Origin: Gallispira sp964526435
GTDB lineage: Bacteria; Bacillota; Clostridia; Lachnospirales; CAG-274
Length of the DNA: 10,570 bases
NCBI GenBank assembly: GCA_964526435.1
Contig: CAZGIC010000082.1
Coordinates: 1-10,570 of the forward strand
Reading direction: 5' to 3'
This document shows positions 1 through 7,614 of the stretch, piece after piece. Position 1 is the stretch's first letter. The number at the start of each line of letters is the position of its first letter. The notes below the pieces were generated by a model. It was not told the DNA's origin, made no database searches, and saw only the letters and a list, made by a program, of their open reading frames with translations. The position numbers and the translations under genes are program-made.

Positions 1-1
1 A

Positions 2-796
2 TTACTCAGTAAATTCACCGAATTTTCTGAATTTTTTATATCTTTCATCAAGAAGAGTATCAATATCCTCAGCCATAAGCTCCTTAAGCTCAGCATCAAG
101 TTTAGACTTCAAAAGGTTTGCAGTAAATCCGAAGTCATTCTGGCAACCGCCGTCAACTTCCTTAATAACCTTATCAACTGCATTAAGTTCAAGAAGATCC
201 TCAGCAGTTATTTTCATAACGTCAGCTGCCTCTTTGGATCTCTTTGGATCTTTCCACAAAATACTTGCAAATCCCTCAGGAGAAAGAACAGCATAAATTG
301 AGTTTTCAAGCATCCACACTCTGTCCGTTACAGCAAGGGCAAGGGCACCGCCGCTGCCGCCTTCACCTATAAACACAGAAATTGTAGGCACTTTCAGCAC
401 AGACATTTCCATAAGGTTTCTGGCAATAGCTTCACCCTGACCTCTTTCTTCGGCTCCCACTCCGGGATAAGCACCGCTTGTGTTAATAAATGTAATAACA
501 GGTCTGTTGAACTTCTCAGCCTGTTTCATAAGCCTTAAAGCCTTTCTGTATCCTTCAGGGTGAGGCTGACCAAAATTTCTTGCAATATTTTCTTCCATTG
601 TCTTGCCCTTCTGAATACCTATAACAGTTACAGGTATATCATTAAAAAGTGCAATACCTCCCACAACAGCCTCATCATCTCTGAAATTTCTGTCACCATG
701 GAGTTCAACAAAATCATCAAAAATATGATTTATATAATCAAGAGCAGTAGGTCTTGATACCTTTCTGGCAATTTTCACATTATCATAAGCCGGCAT
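2..796 (-). CDS. accA: Acetyl-CoA carboxylase carboxyltransferase subunit alpha
   Basis: Alpha subunit of the cytosolic carboxyltransferase. With AccD it moves the carboxyl group from carboxybiotin to acetyl-CoA, giving malonyl-CoA, the committed step of fatty acid synthesis. The 264-residue protein shows family hallmarks: NFGQPHPEGYRKA (about 74-86), NTSGAYPGVGAEERGQ (105-120) and a Gly-rich IGEGGSGGALA (143-153) in the crotonase fold. It is the short form, without the roughly 50-residue N-terminal helical extension of the E. coli protein; short forms are known in Gram-positives. The ATG shares one base with the accD stop (TAATG), and an AGGTG site lies inside the end of accD, so translation is probably coupled to accD. 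It is the last operon gene visible; whatever follows lies outside the window. Identity is secure from motifs and neighbours. Confidence 0.97.
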   Translation of the reverse strand: MPAYDNVKIARKVSRPTALDYINHIFDDFVELHGDRNFRDDEAVVGGIALFNDIPVTVIGIQKGKTMEENIARNFGQPHPEGYRKALRLMKQAEKFNRPVITFINTSGAYPGVGAEERGQGEAIARNLMEMSVLKVPTISVFIGEGGSGGALALAVTDRVWMLENSIYAVLSPEGFASILWKDPKRSKEAADVMKITAEDLLELNAVDKVIKEVDGGCQNDFGFTANLLKSKLDAELKELMAEDIDTLLDERYKKFRKFGEFTE

Positions 797-1743
797 TACA
801 TTTCACCTGCTTTCTTAATATTATGAAGCTTCAGTATTCTGCTTAAAACTTCAGGGAGCATTTCCCTTTCAACAATGGCATCTATAAATCCATGTTCAAG
901 CAAAAATTCAGCAGTCTGGAATTCATCAGGAAGCTTCTGCTTAATAGTTCCTTCAATAACACGTCTGCCTGCAAATCCGATAGCAGCCTTTGGCTCTGAC
1001 AATATAATATCTCCCAGCATAGCATAGCTTGCAGTAACACCGCCATATGTAGGGTCAGTAAGGACCGTAACATAAAGGAGTCCTGCCTGGGAATGTTTAG
1101 CAACAGCAGCACTTACCTTAGCCATCTGCATAAGAGAAATAATACCCTCCTGCATTCTGGCACCACCGGAGCATGTAAACACAATAACAGCCATTTTGTT
1201 TTCTGTAGCATATTCAAACACTCTTGTAAGCTTTTCACCTACAACAGAGCCAAGAGAAGCCATCATAAAACCGCTGTCCATTACAGCAATAACACAAGGT
1301 CTGCCCTCTATTGTACACTTGCCTGTTTTTATAGCGTCCTTTAACCCTGTCTTTTCCTGAGCACCCTTTACTTTTGCAGTATAACCGGGAAAATTAAGAG
1401 GATTTTCTGACTCCATATTAATGTCAAACTCTTCAAAGCTGTCTTTGTCCGCAATAGCTCTTACTCTGTCTCTTGCGTTCATTCTGAAAAGCTTTGCACA
1501 CTTTGGACATATTTTAAGATGTCCCAAAGCTCTTTTTTCAATTATACTTCCACAGCCTGGGCACTTAATATGACCTTCAGGAATTTCTTCCTTCTTTTCA
1601 GGAGTTTTTTCAGCTGCTTTTTCAGGTTTTTTTTCATTCTTTTCTTTTTTAGGCATTGTTTCCTTTATAGCTTCAACCTTATTTTTAAGGTCGTCAACAC
1701 TGATTTTATCAATGCCTGCCTTAATATTATCAAATAATTTCAT
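796..1743 (-). CDS. accD: Acetyl-CoA carboxylase carboxyltransferase subunit beta
   Basis: Beta subunit of the carboxyltransferase, partner of AccA in making malonyl-CoA. Residues 61-82 form a four-cysteine zinc ribbon (CPGC...CPKC, C61, C64, C79, C82), followed by the carboxyltransferase core with SGGARMQEG (192-200), DPTYGGVTASYA (230-241) and GFAGRRVIE (256-264). The 315-residue protein carries an unusual front end: a possible amphipathic helix (1-30), then a Lys/Glu/Pro-rich stretch (about 31-56) before the zinc ribbon. The zinc-ribbon spacing (14 residues between pairs) seems one shorter than in B. subtilis AccD as I recall it. The start has a GAGGTG site overlapping the end of fabZ, 14 nt upstream. 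The biotin subunits accB and accC, which normally accompany it in this operon type, are absent here. Confidence 0.96.
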   Translation of the reverse strand: MKLFDNIKAGIDKISVDDLKNKVEAIKETMPKKEKNEKKPEKAAEKTPEKKEEIPEGHIKCPGCGSIIEKRALGHLKICPKCAKLFRMNARDRVRAIADKDSFEEFDINMESENPLNFPGYTAKVKGAQEKTGLKDAIKTGKCTIEGRPCVIAVMDSGFMMASLGSVVGEKLTRVFEYATENKMAVIVFTCSGGARMQEGIISLMQMAKVSAAVAKHSQAGLLYVTVLTDPTYGGVTASYAMLGDIILSEPKAAIGFAGRRVIEGTIKQKLPDEFQTAEFLLEHGFIDAIVEREMLPEVLSRILKLHNIKKAGEM

Positions 1744-1757
1744 TATTCAGCACCTCA

Positions 1758-2180
1758 TCAGCCAATCATAAATGTAAGCTCGCCTTCGGCAACCTTTTTG
1801 CCGTCAACATAGGCAATACCCTTGCCAATGCCTGCATTACGCTTAATCTTGATCATTTCAACCTCAAGGCGTAATGTATCGCCGGGAACAACTTTTCCTC
1901 TGAACTTTGCCTTGTCTATACCTCCGAAAAAGGCAATTTTCCCTTTAAACTCATCCATTGAAAGCATAGCAACAGCACCTGTCTGTGCAAGAGCCTCAAT
2001 AATAAGAACACCTGGCATTACAGGCTCCTGAGGGAAATGACCCTGAAAGAAAGGCTCATTCATAGTCACATTTTTAAGAGCAACGCATTTTTTGCCTTCC
2101 TCCATTTCAAGTACTCTGTCTATAAGCAGGAAAGGGTATCTGTGAGGAAGTATTTTCTGTATTTCCTTTATATCAAGCAT
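1758..2180 (-). CDS. fabZ: 3-hydroxyacyl-ACP dehydratase FabZ
   Basis: Removes water from 3-hydroxyacyl-ACP to give trans-2-enoyl-ACP in each elongation round. The 140-residue length is normal for this single-hotdog enzyme. It shows HRYPFLLIDRV (13-23) and the active-site segment QGHFPQEPVMPGVLIIEALAQ (47-66 region), with catalytic His48 and Glu62. The start is supported by a GGGAGGA site lying within the last codons of fabF; the stop-to-start gap is only 3 nt. It is the only dehydratase in the operon and no FabA or FabM gene is nearby. Whether it also isomerises the double bond, as enterococcal FabN does, cannot be told from sequence by eye. Confidence 0.97.
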   Translation of the reverse strand: MLDIKEIQKILPHRYPFLLIDRVLEMEEGKKCVALKNVTMNEPFFQGHFPQEPVMPGVLIIEALAQTGAVAMLSMDEFKGKIAFFGGIDKAKFRGKVVPGDTLRLEVEMIKIKRNAGIGKGIAYVDGKKVAEGELTFMIG

Positions 2181-2183
2181 TTA

Positions 2184-3416
2184 TTATTCCTCCCACTTCT
2201 TTAAACAAAGAACACCATTGTGTCCGCCAAAGCCTAAAGTATTGCTTAAAGCATATTTAACATCTCTCTCTACAGCTTCATTTACAGTATAATTAAGGTC
2301 ACATTCTTCATCAGGCACCTTATATCCTATTGTAGGAGGTATTACTCCGTTTTTAAGAGCAAGTACAGAGGCTATTGCCTCAACGGCACCTGTAGCACCC
2401 AGGAGATGACCTGTCATAGATTTTGTAGAGCTTATGTTAATATTATAGGCATGGTCACCGAAAGCTTCCTTAATAGCAATAGTTTCAGATGAATCATTAG
2501 CTGAAGTTGATGTTCCGTGAGCATTAATATATCCGATTTCTGTTTTGTCAATTCCTGCTTCTTCAATAGCTGCCTTCATAGCTCTTGCAGCCCCTTCAGG
2601 ATTAGGTGCTGTAATATGGTAAGCATCACAAGTTGAACCGTATCCTACGATTTCCGCAAGTATTTCAGCACCTCTTGCCTTTGCAGACTCAAGAGTTTCC
2701 ATAAATAATATACCTGCACCTTCACCCATTACAAAACCGTTTCTTTCCTTATCAAAAGGAATTGATGCCCTGTCAGGATCCTCACTGGCAGAAAGTGCCT
2801 TTAATGCGGCAAATCCGCCTATACCAAGCTTACAAATTGATGCTTCCGCACCTCCGGCAATAATATAATCGCTGTAACCATGCTTTATACTTCTGAAAGC
2901 TTCACCTATTGAATGAGAAGAAGAAGCACAGGCAGTTACTACATCAAGACAAGTACCCTTTGCACCAAATCTTATTGCAACATTTCCTGCTGCCATATTT
3001 GATATAGCCATAGGTATAAAGAGAGGTGCAATTCTTGACATACCTTTAGTTGCCATTTTAGTTGCCTGCTCCTCAATAGTGCAGAGACCGCCTATACCTG
3101 AACCAATGATTACGCCAAGTCTTTCCCTGTCAATTTTATCAAGATCAATTCCTGACATTTCAACAGCTTCATCAGCCGCCGCCATAGCATATATACTGAA
3201 CAAATCGTTTCTCTTAACTTCTTTTTTATCTACAACTGATGCAGGATCAAAGCCCTTAACTTCACCTGCACACTTTACTTTGCTTTCTGCTGTATCAAAA
3301 CGTGTAATTAAATTAATACCATTTTTGCCATTTTTCAAGCCGTCCCAGAACTCAGCAATATTGTTTCCTATAGGTGTAACTGCACCCATACCTGTAATAA
3401 CTACTCTGCGTTCCAT
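2184..3416 (-). CDS. fabF: 3-oxoacyl-ACP synthase II (FabF)
   Basis: Condensing enzyme that elongates acyl-ACP with malonyl-ACP. The 410-residue length matches FabF. The thiolase-fold catalytic triad is visible: nucleophile Cys163 in TACASSS, His300 in NAHGTST and His337 in KSMTGH, with a Gly-rich C-terminal LGFGGHNG. The start ERRVVITGMGAVTPIG is the standard FabF N-terminus and is preceded by an AAGGAGGA site (about 3423-3430). It lies 18 nt after fabG. In related operons accB sits between fabF and fabZ; here only 3 nt separate them. Confidence 0.98.
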   Translation of the reverse strand: MERRVVITGMGAVTPIGNNIAEFWDGLKNGKNGINLITRFDTAESKVKCAGEVKGFDPASVVDKKEVKRNDLFSIYAMAAADEAVEMSGIDLDKIDRERLGVIIGSGIGGLCTIEEQATKMATKGMSRIAPLFIPMAISNMAAGNVAIRFGAKGTCLDVVTACASSSHSIGEAFRSIKHGYSDYIIAGGAEASICKLGIGGFAALKALSASEDPDRASIPFDKERNGFVMGEGAGILFMETLESAKARGAEILAEIVGYGSTCDAYHITAPNPEGAARAMKAAIEEAGIDKTEIGYINAHGTSTSANDSSETIAIKEAFGDHAYNINISSTKSMTGHLLGATGAVEAIASVLALKNGVIPPTIGYKVPDEECDLNYTVNEAVERDVKYALSNTLGFGGHNGVLCLKKWEE

Positions 3417-3434
3417 TGTAAATCCTCCTTAATA

Positions 3435-4166
3435 TTATCTTCCGATTACCATTCCGCCGTCAACTGTAATAACCTGACCTGTAATATATTCTGACTTAGC
3501 AAGGAAAAGAGCAGTTTCAGCTATTTCCTCAGGCTGACCAAATCTCTTTAACGGAATGTTTGCAAGAATTTGTTCCTTAGTCTTTTCTGAAAGAACTTCT
3601 GTCATGTCTGTTGCTATCATGCCGGGAGCTATTGCATTGCAAGTAATGTTTCTTGATGCAAGCTCTTTTGCAGCACTATATGTCATACCAAGAACACCGG
3701 CCTTGCTTGCCGCATAGTTTACCTGACCGATATTTCCTGCAAGACCTATAACGCTTGACATATTTATAATAGCGCCCTTTCTCTGCTTCATCATGATCTT
3801 GGTTACAGCCTTCATCATATTAAAACAGCCTTTAAGGTTTGTATTTATAACGGCGTCAAAATCATCTTCACTCATTCTCATAAGAAGAGTATCCCTTGTA
3901 ATGCCCGCATTGTTTATAAGCACGTCAACACCGCCAAACTCAGCAACAGCAGCATCAATAAGCTTCTGTGCATCATCAGTCTTGCTTACATCGGCCTGAA
4001 CAGTAAGGCACTTAACACCCATAGCCTCAATTTCATTTTTTACGGCTTCTGGAGATGTACTTCTGTAATTTAAAACAATATTTGCCCCTTCCTTGGCGAA
4101 TCTCAGAGCAATAGCCTTTCCTATACCCTTTGCTCCGCCCGTAACTACAACAGTTTTATCTTTCAT
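3435..4166 (-). CDS. fabG: 3-oxoacyl-ACP reductase FabG
   Basis: NADPH-dependent reductase converting 3-oxoacyl-ACP to 3-hydroxyacyl-ACP, a classical short-chain dehydrogenase of 243 residues. It has the dinucleotide motif TGGAKGIG (9-16), NNAG (85-88), and the catalytic Ser138, Tyr151 and Lys155 (YAASK), at the same positions as in E. coli FabG. Its ATG shares one base with the fabD stop (TAATG), and a full AGGAGGT site (4178-4184) lies inside the 3' end of fabD, so the two are likely translationally coupled. Operon position between fabD and fabF separates it from other short-chain dehydrogenases. Confidence 0.97.
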   Translation of the reverse strand: MKDKTVVVTGGAKGIGKAIALRFAKEGANIVLNYRSTSPEAVKNEIEAMGVKCLTVQADVSKTDDAQKLIDAAVAEFGGVDVLINNAGITRDTLLMRMSEDDFDAVINTNLKGCFNMMKAVTKIMMKQRKGAIINMSSVIGLAGNIGQVNYAASKAGVLGMTYSAAKELASRNITCNAIAPGMIATDMTEVLSEKTKEQILANIPLKRFGQPEEIAETALFLAKSEYITGQVITVDGGMVIGR

Positions 4167-5107
4167 TATAAGCCTAAACCTCCTAAAGTCTTGTCAAGAG
4201 TTTTCAAGTCCTCAACATTATATATGGAAACATCAGCTCCAACTTCCTTAGCAGCCTTTTTAACAAAGCTTGAAAGAGTCTTTCCCGGTCCCATTTCAAC
4301 AAAGGTATCCACACCAAGCTCAATCATATATTTAACTGACTGTTCCCACTTAACAGGGTTCATAACCTGTTTTGTAAGTATATCCTTAACCTGATTTTTA
4401 TCTTCTACAATCTGAGCTGTAAGATTTGTTATAACAGGTATTTTCATATCACTTAATTCAATTTTGTTTAATTCTTCGCATAATTTTTCTGAAGCAGGCT
4501 TTAAAAGAGATGTATGGAAAGGACCGCTTACATTTAACATAACGGCTCTTTTTGCACCCTTTTCAACAACAAGCTCCCCTGCCTTTTCCACAGCAGCCTT
4601 GTCCCCTGCAATAACGATCTGTCCCGGAGCATTGTAATTTGCTATCATACATACCCCCAATTCAGAAACTTCATCACAGGCTTCCTGAATTTTATCTGCA
4701 CCAAGGTTTAAAACGGCACACATTGCACCCTCACCCTTAGGCACAGCTTCTGTCATAAACTTACCTCTTTTTCTCACAAGCTTAACTGCGTCTTCAAAGC
4801 TCATTGTACCGCTTGCCGCATGGGCAGAATACTCACCTAAGCTTAAGCCTGCCACATAGTCAGCCTTAAGACCTTTTTCCTCCATAAGTCTGCACACACC
4901 ATAGCTCATTGTAAGAAGTGCAGGCTGAGTATACTCTGTTTCGTTAAGTCTTTCATCTTCACCAAAGCACATATCAGTAACTTTAAAGTCAAGTACAGAA
5001 TCAGCCTTGTCAAATACTTCCTTAACACAATCAAAATTGTCATAAAGCTCCTTGCCCATACCGGCATACTGAGCTCCCTGACCGCTGAAAATAAAAGCTG
5101 TTTTCAT
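4166..5107 (-). CDS. fabD: Malonyl-CoA:ACP transacylase FabD
   Basis: Transfers malonyl from CoA to acyl carrier protein, supplying the extender unit. The 313 residues begin with the typical FIFSGQGAQYAGMGKELY. The nucleophile elbow is GLSLGEYSA with Ser89; Arg114 (VRKRG) would bind the malonyl carboxylate and His198 (SGPFHTS) completes the dyad. The start is well supported by an AAAGGAG site close upstream. It is 19 nt downstream of fabK and overlaps fabG by one base. Its substrate carrier, acpP, is not encoded in the window. Confidence 0.97.
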   Translation of the reverse strand: MKTAFIFSGQGAQYAGMGKELYDNFDCVKEVFDKADSVLDFKVTDMCFGEDERLNETEYTQPALLTMSYGVCRLMEEKGLKADYVAGLSLGEYSAHAASGTMSFEDAVKLVRKRGKFMTEAVPKGEGAMCAVLNLGADKIQEACDEVSELGVCMIANYNAPGQIVIAGDKAAVEKAGELVVEKGAKRAVMLNVSGPFHTSLLKPASEKLCEELNKIELSDMKIPVITNLTAQIVEDKNQVKDILTKQVMNPVKWEQSVKYMIELGVDTFVEMGPGKTLSSFVKKAAKEVGADVSIYNVEDLKTLDKTLGGLGL

Positions 5108-5126
5108 ATATTTCTCCTTTGTATGA

Positions 5127-6062
5127 TTATTTTACAAGCTCCTCAAACTGGGCCATAATTTCTTCTATTATTTCTTTACATGACTGTTCTTTGTTTACCA
5201 TACCTGCAATCTGACCGCTCATTACAGAACCGTTGTCAACATCACCAAGCTTAACAGACTTCTGCAAAGCACCTGTACCAAGCTGGTCAAATCTTGCCAT
5301 ATCAGGCTCATCTTTGCCAATTTCCTCTTTTTCAGCCTTTAAGAAAGCATTTGAGAGCTTGTTTTTAATTACTCTTACAGGATGACCTGTAATGTTGCCT
5401 GTAATAACAGTAGCAATATCATTAGCCTTTAATATCTTAGCCTTGTAATTTTCATGAACAGTACATTCTGTTGCAACAAGGAAACGGGTACCGATCTGAA
5501 CACCTTCAGCACCAAGCATAAAGCCTGCCGCCATACCTCTGCCGTCAGCAATACCTCCTGCAGCAAGTACAGGAATTGTTACAGCGTCAACAACCTGAGG
5601 AACAAGAGCCATAGTAGTAAGCTTACCAATATGTCCGCCTGATTCCATACCTTCAGCAATAACAGCACTTGCACCAATTTTTTCCATTTTCTTAGCCTGA
5701 GCAACAGAAGGAACAACAGGAATAAGGCAAATATCATTTTCCTTAAACTTATCCATAAATTTTGAAGGATTTCCTGCACCTGTTGTAACAACCTTTATAC
5801 CTTCTTCGCACACAAGGTCAACAATTTCATCAACATAAGGTGACAGAAGCATAATATTTACACCAAAAGGTTTGTCAGTAAGCTCCTTACATTTTCTTAT
5901 TTCCTCTCTTACAACATCAGCAGGGGCATTGCCTGCGGCAATTATACCAAGACCTCCCGCATTTGAAACAGCGGAAGCAAGGCTTGCGTCAGCAATCCAC
6001 GCCATAGCTCCCTGAAAAATTGGATATTCGATACCTAACATATCACAGATTCTGGTTTTCAT
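5127..6062 (-). CDS. fabK: Enoyl-ACP reductase II (FMN-dependent FabK)
   Basis: Catalyses the last reduction of each elongation cycle, trans-2-enoyl-ACP to acyl-ACP, with FMN and NAD(P)H. It is unrelated to FabI and therefore expected to be insensitive to triclosan, as known for the family. The 311-residue protein has the nitronate monooxygenase/FabK TIM-barrel pattern: an N-terminal YPIFQGAMAWI, AVSNAGGLGIIAAGN (31-45), GGHIGKLTT with the catalytic His144 at the pneumococcal FabK position, and phosphate-binding AAGGIADGRGMAAGFMLGAEGVQIGTRF-like glycines. A nitronate monooxygenase is the alternative, but the operon setting and His144 favour FabK. An AAGGTG site precedes the ATG. In streptococci acpP lies between fabH and fabK; here only 36 nt separate them. 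Confidence 0.95.
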   Translation of the reverse strand: MKTRICDMLGIEYPIFQGAMAWIADASLASAVSNAGGLGIIAAGNAPADVVREEIRKCKELTDKPFGVNIMLLSPYVDEIVDLVCEEGIKVVTTGAGNPSKFMDKFKENDICLIPVVPSVAQAKKMEKIGASAVIAEGMESGGHIGKLTTMALVPQVVDAVTIPVLAAGGIADGRGMAAGFMLGAEGVQIGTRFLVATECTVHENYKAKILKANDIATVITGNITGHPVRVIKNKLSNAFLKAEKEEIGKDEPDMARFDQLGTGALQKSVKLGDVDNGSVMSGQIAGMVNKEQSCKEIIEEIMAQFEELVK

Positions 6063-6098
6063 TTAATTCACCTTTATTACCTTTCTTGCTTTATTATT

Positions 6099-7070
6099 CT
6101 ACCATTCAATCAGCATACTGCCCCATGTAAGTCCCGCACCGAAACCTGTAACAATAATTTTGTCACCTTTTTCGAGAAGACCCTTTTTAGCCATTTCCCC
6201 AAGTGCTATGGGAATTGATGCTGCTGATGTGTTTGCATATTCATCTATATTTAAATAAAATTTATCAATAGGTACATTAAGCTTTCTTGCAACAATATCA
6301 ATTATTCTTGAATTTGCCTGATGCGGAACTATGTATTTCACATCGTCCATACTTATACCGCTTTTATTTATTATCTCTTTCACACTATTAGGCACAGACT
6401 TAGTTGCAAAATTAAATATTGCCCTTCCGTCCATTACAAGATATGGATTATTTTCATTTTCAGGATGGTAAAGCATATTTTCAGGTTTTCTTTCATTGCC
6501 CGTCATCTTAAGTCCGTCCTCGCCTTTGGAATGCATATCCTCTGCCAGAATACCGCCCTTTTCCACAGGCTCAACTATAACTCCCCCGGCACCGTCACCG
6601 AAAAGCACACAAGTGGATCTGTCTTTCCAGTCCACAATTTTTGATAAGGTTTCAGCACCTAAAACAACAGCCTTATTACATCTGCCTGATTTTATAAACT
6701 TGTCCGCTATGCTCAGTGCATAAACAAAGCCGCTGCATGCGGCGCTTATATCAAAGGCAAAAGCATTCACAGCACCAATAGCACCCTGGACAAGACAAGC
6801 TGTACTTGGAGTTGCATAATCAGGGGAAATTGTGGCAACAATAATAAGGTCAATTTCCTCCGGTGATACTCCTGATTTTTCAAGAAGTCTTTTTGCCACC
6901 TCAATACAAAGCTGAGAAGTATCCTCACCTGTTGACAAGTGTCTTTGCTTTATTCCCGTACGGGAATATATCCATTCATCACTTGTATCCACAATTTTGC
7001 TCAAATCGTCATTAGTAACGATTTTTTCAGGTGCATAGCAATCCACTGCCCTAATACCTGTATTCAACAT
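6099..7070 (-). CDS. fabH: 3-oxoacyl-ACP synthase III (FabH)
   Basis: Starts fatty acid chains by condensing an acyl-CoA primer, such as acetyl-CoA or a branched acyl-CoA, with malonyl-ACP. The 323-residue length is normal. The catalytic triad is present: Cys112 in SAACSG, His250 in VPHQAN and Asn280 in EYANTSAAS. The C-terminal GFGAGLTWGSMLIEW is the usual FabH ending. Whether it prefers straight or branched primers cannot be judged here. The ATG has an AAAGGAG site and sits 18 nt after fabT. It is the first enzyme gene of the operon. Confidence 0.98.
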   Translation of the reverse strand: MLNTGIRAVDCYAPEKIVTNDDLSKIVDTSDEWIYSRTGIKQRHLSTGEDTSQLCIEVAKRLLEKSGVSPEEIDLIIVATISPDYATPSTACLVQGAIGAVNAFAFDISAACSGFVYALSIADKFIKSGRCNKAVVLGAETLSKIVDWKDRSTCVLFGDGAGGVIVEPVEKGGILAEDMHSKGEDGLKMTGNERKPENMLYHPENENNPYLVMDGRAIFNFATKSVPNSVKEIINKSGISMDDVKYIVPHQANSRIIDIVARKLNVPIDKFYLNIDEYANTSAASIPIALGEMAKKGLLEKGDKIIVTGFGAGLTWGSMLIEW

Positions 7071-7088
7071 AATTTTCTCCTTTTTACA

Positions 7089-7538
7089 TTAATTTAAAGC
7101 ACTGCCTTTTTTAAGGAACTGATTAAGGCATGAAAGAGCTTCAATAAACATATCCGCCTCATAATCCGATAAGTTTACAATAAGGGATTTCACCATATCA
7201 AAATGAAATTTCTGATGTACTCTGAAAAGTCCCCTGCCCTTTTCCGTAAGGCTAAGCATAAACACACGTCTGTCCGTTTCACTTTTTACCTTGCTGACAT
7301 ATCCCTTTTTAACCAGATGGTTAATGGACACAGTTAAAGTTCCCATAGTTATATCAAGCTTTTCAGCAACGGCAGACATAGTTTTAGGCAGACAAATGCC
7401 TATTGCATCTACAGTATGAGTTTCATTTACTGAAACATCTGTATAGCCGCCTGCTCTTATTGCCTGCTGCTCACTTCTTGACATATCATTAAAGGCACCG
7501 CTTATAAGCCGGTTTAATTTAACCATTGTACGTTCCAT
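7089..7538 (-). CDS. fabT: FabT-type MarR-family repressor of fatty acid synthesis
   Basis: A 149-residue MarR-family winged-helix regulator heading the fatty acid operon, the position of FabT in streptococci. The segment VSVNETHTVDAIG (36-47 region) resembles pneumococcal FabT. A DNA-recognition helix is expected at about 66-77 (GTLTVSINHLVKKG), followed by a wing with the MarR signature ETDRR (87-91), and helices for dimerisation at both ends. Known FabT proteins repress with long-chain acyl-ACP as corepressor. A FabT-like operator overlaps the promoter of this gene, so autorepression together with the whole operon is inferred. The start at 7538 has an AAGGAGG site (7548-7554) 9 nt upstream. 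MarR membership is secure; orthology with FabT rests on context, the operator and remembered similarity. Confidence 0.9.
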   Translation of the reverse strand: MERTMVKLNRLISGAFNDMSRSEQQAIRAGGYTDVSVNETHTVDAIGICLPKTMSAVAEKLDITMGTLTVSINHLVKKGYVSKVKSETDRRVFMLSLTEKGRGLFRVHQKFHFDMVKSLIVNLSDYEADMFIEALSCLNQFLKKGSALN

Positions 7539-7547
7539 AAGTCAATG

Positions 7548-7554
7548 CCTCCTT
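7548..7554 (-). promoter_or_regulatory. Ribosome binding site of fabT
   Basis: AAGGAGG on the minus strand, 9 nt before the ATG at 7538. It fixes the fabT start and is the entry site for translation of the operon. Confidence 0.85.
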
Positions 7555-7566
7555 AAATTTTCATGT

Positions 7567-7591
7567 GGCAGATCTGCACACACAGACCGCC
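7567..7591 (-). promoter_or_regulatory. Hairpin in the fabT operon leader
   Basis: Read on the minus strand, GGCGGTCTG (7591-7583) can pair with CAGATCTGCC (7576-7567). This makes about nine pairs with one G-U and one bulged base, closing a six-base TGTGTG loop. It lies between the predicted transcription start (about 7605) and the ribosome site. No run of T follows, so it is not an intrinsic terminator. It contains GCAGATCTGC (7568-7577), a perfect 10-bp DNA palindrome, so it could instead be a protein site. The structure is visible; any function is speculation. Confidence 0.4.
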
Positions 7592-7597
7592 TAATAT

Positions 7598-7614
7598 AGT
7601 TTGATAATCAAAGT
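7598..7614 (-). promoter_or_regulatory. Predicted FabT operator
   Basis: The minus strand reads ACTTTGATTATCAAACT, almost identical to the published streptococcal FabT box ANTTTGATTATCAAATT. The core TTTGAT-A-ATCAAA (plus strand 7600-7612) is a perfect inverted repeat, and symmetry extends to 7594-7618 with a single mismatched pair. It overlaps the end of the -10 element and covers the likely start site, an ideal place for repression. The regulator gene fabT is the first gene downstream. Confidence 0.85.

Noticed and set aside
1654..1674. EAIK in the AccD extension (residues 24-27) resembling the biotin site EAMK, which could have replaced the missing AccB
   Set aside because: The Met of the motif is Ile, the surroundings look helical and charged, and there is no beta-barrel biotinyl domain around it.
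6063..6098. Second FabT box before fabK, as reported in streptococci
   Set aside because: The gap has no TTTGA/TCAAA inverted repeat and no good promoter.
7552..7566. Three-codon upstream frame ATG AAA ATT TAA in the fabT leader
   Set aside because: It has no ribosome site and is very short; in AT-rich DNA this is expected by chance.
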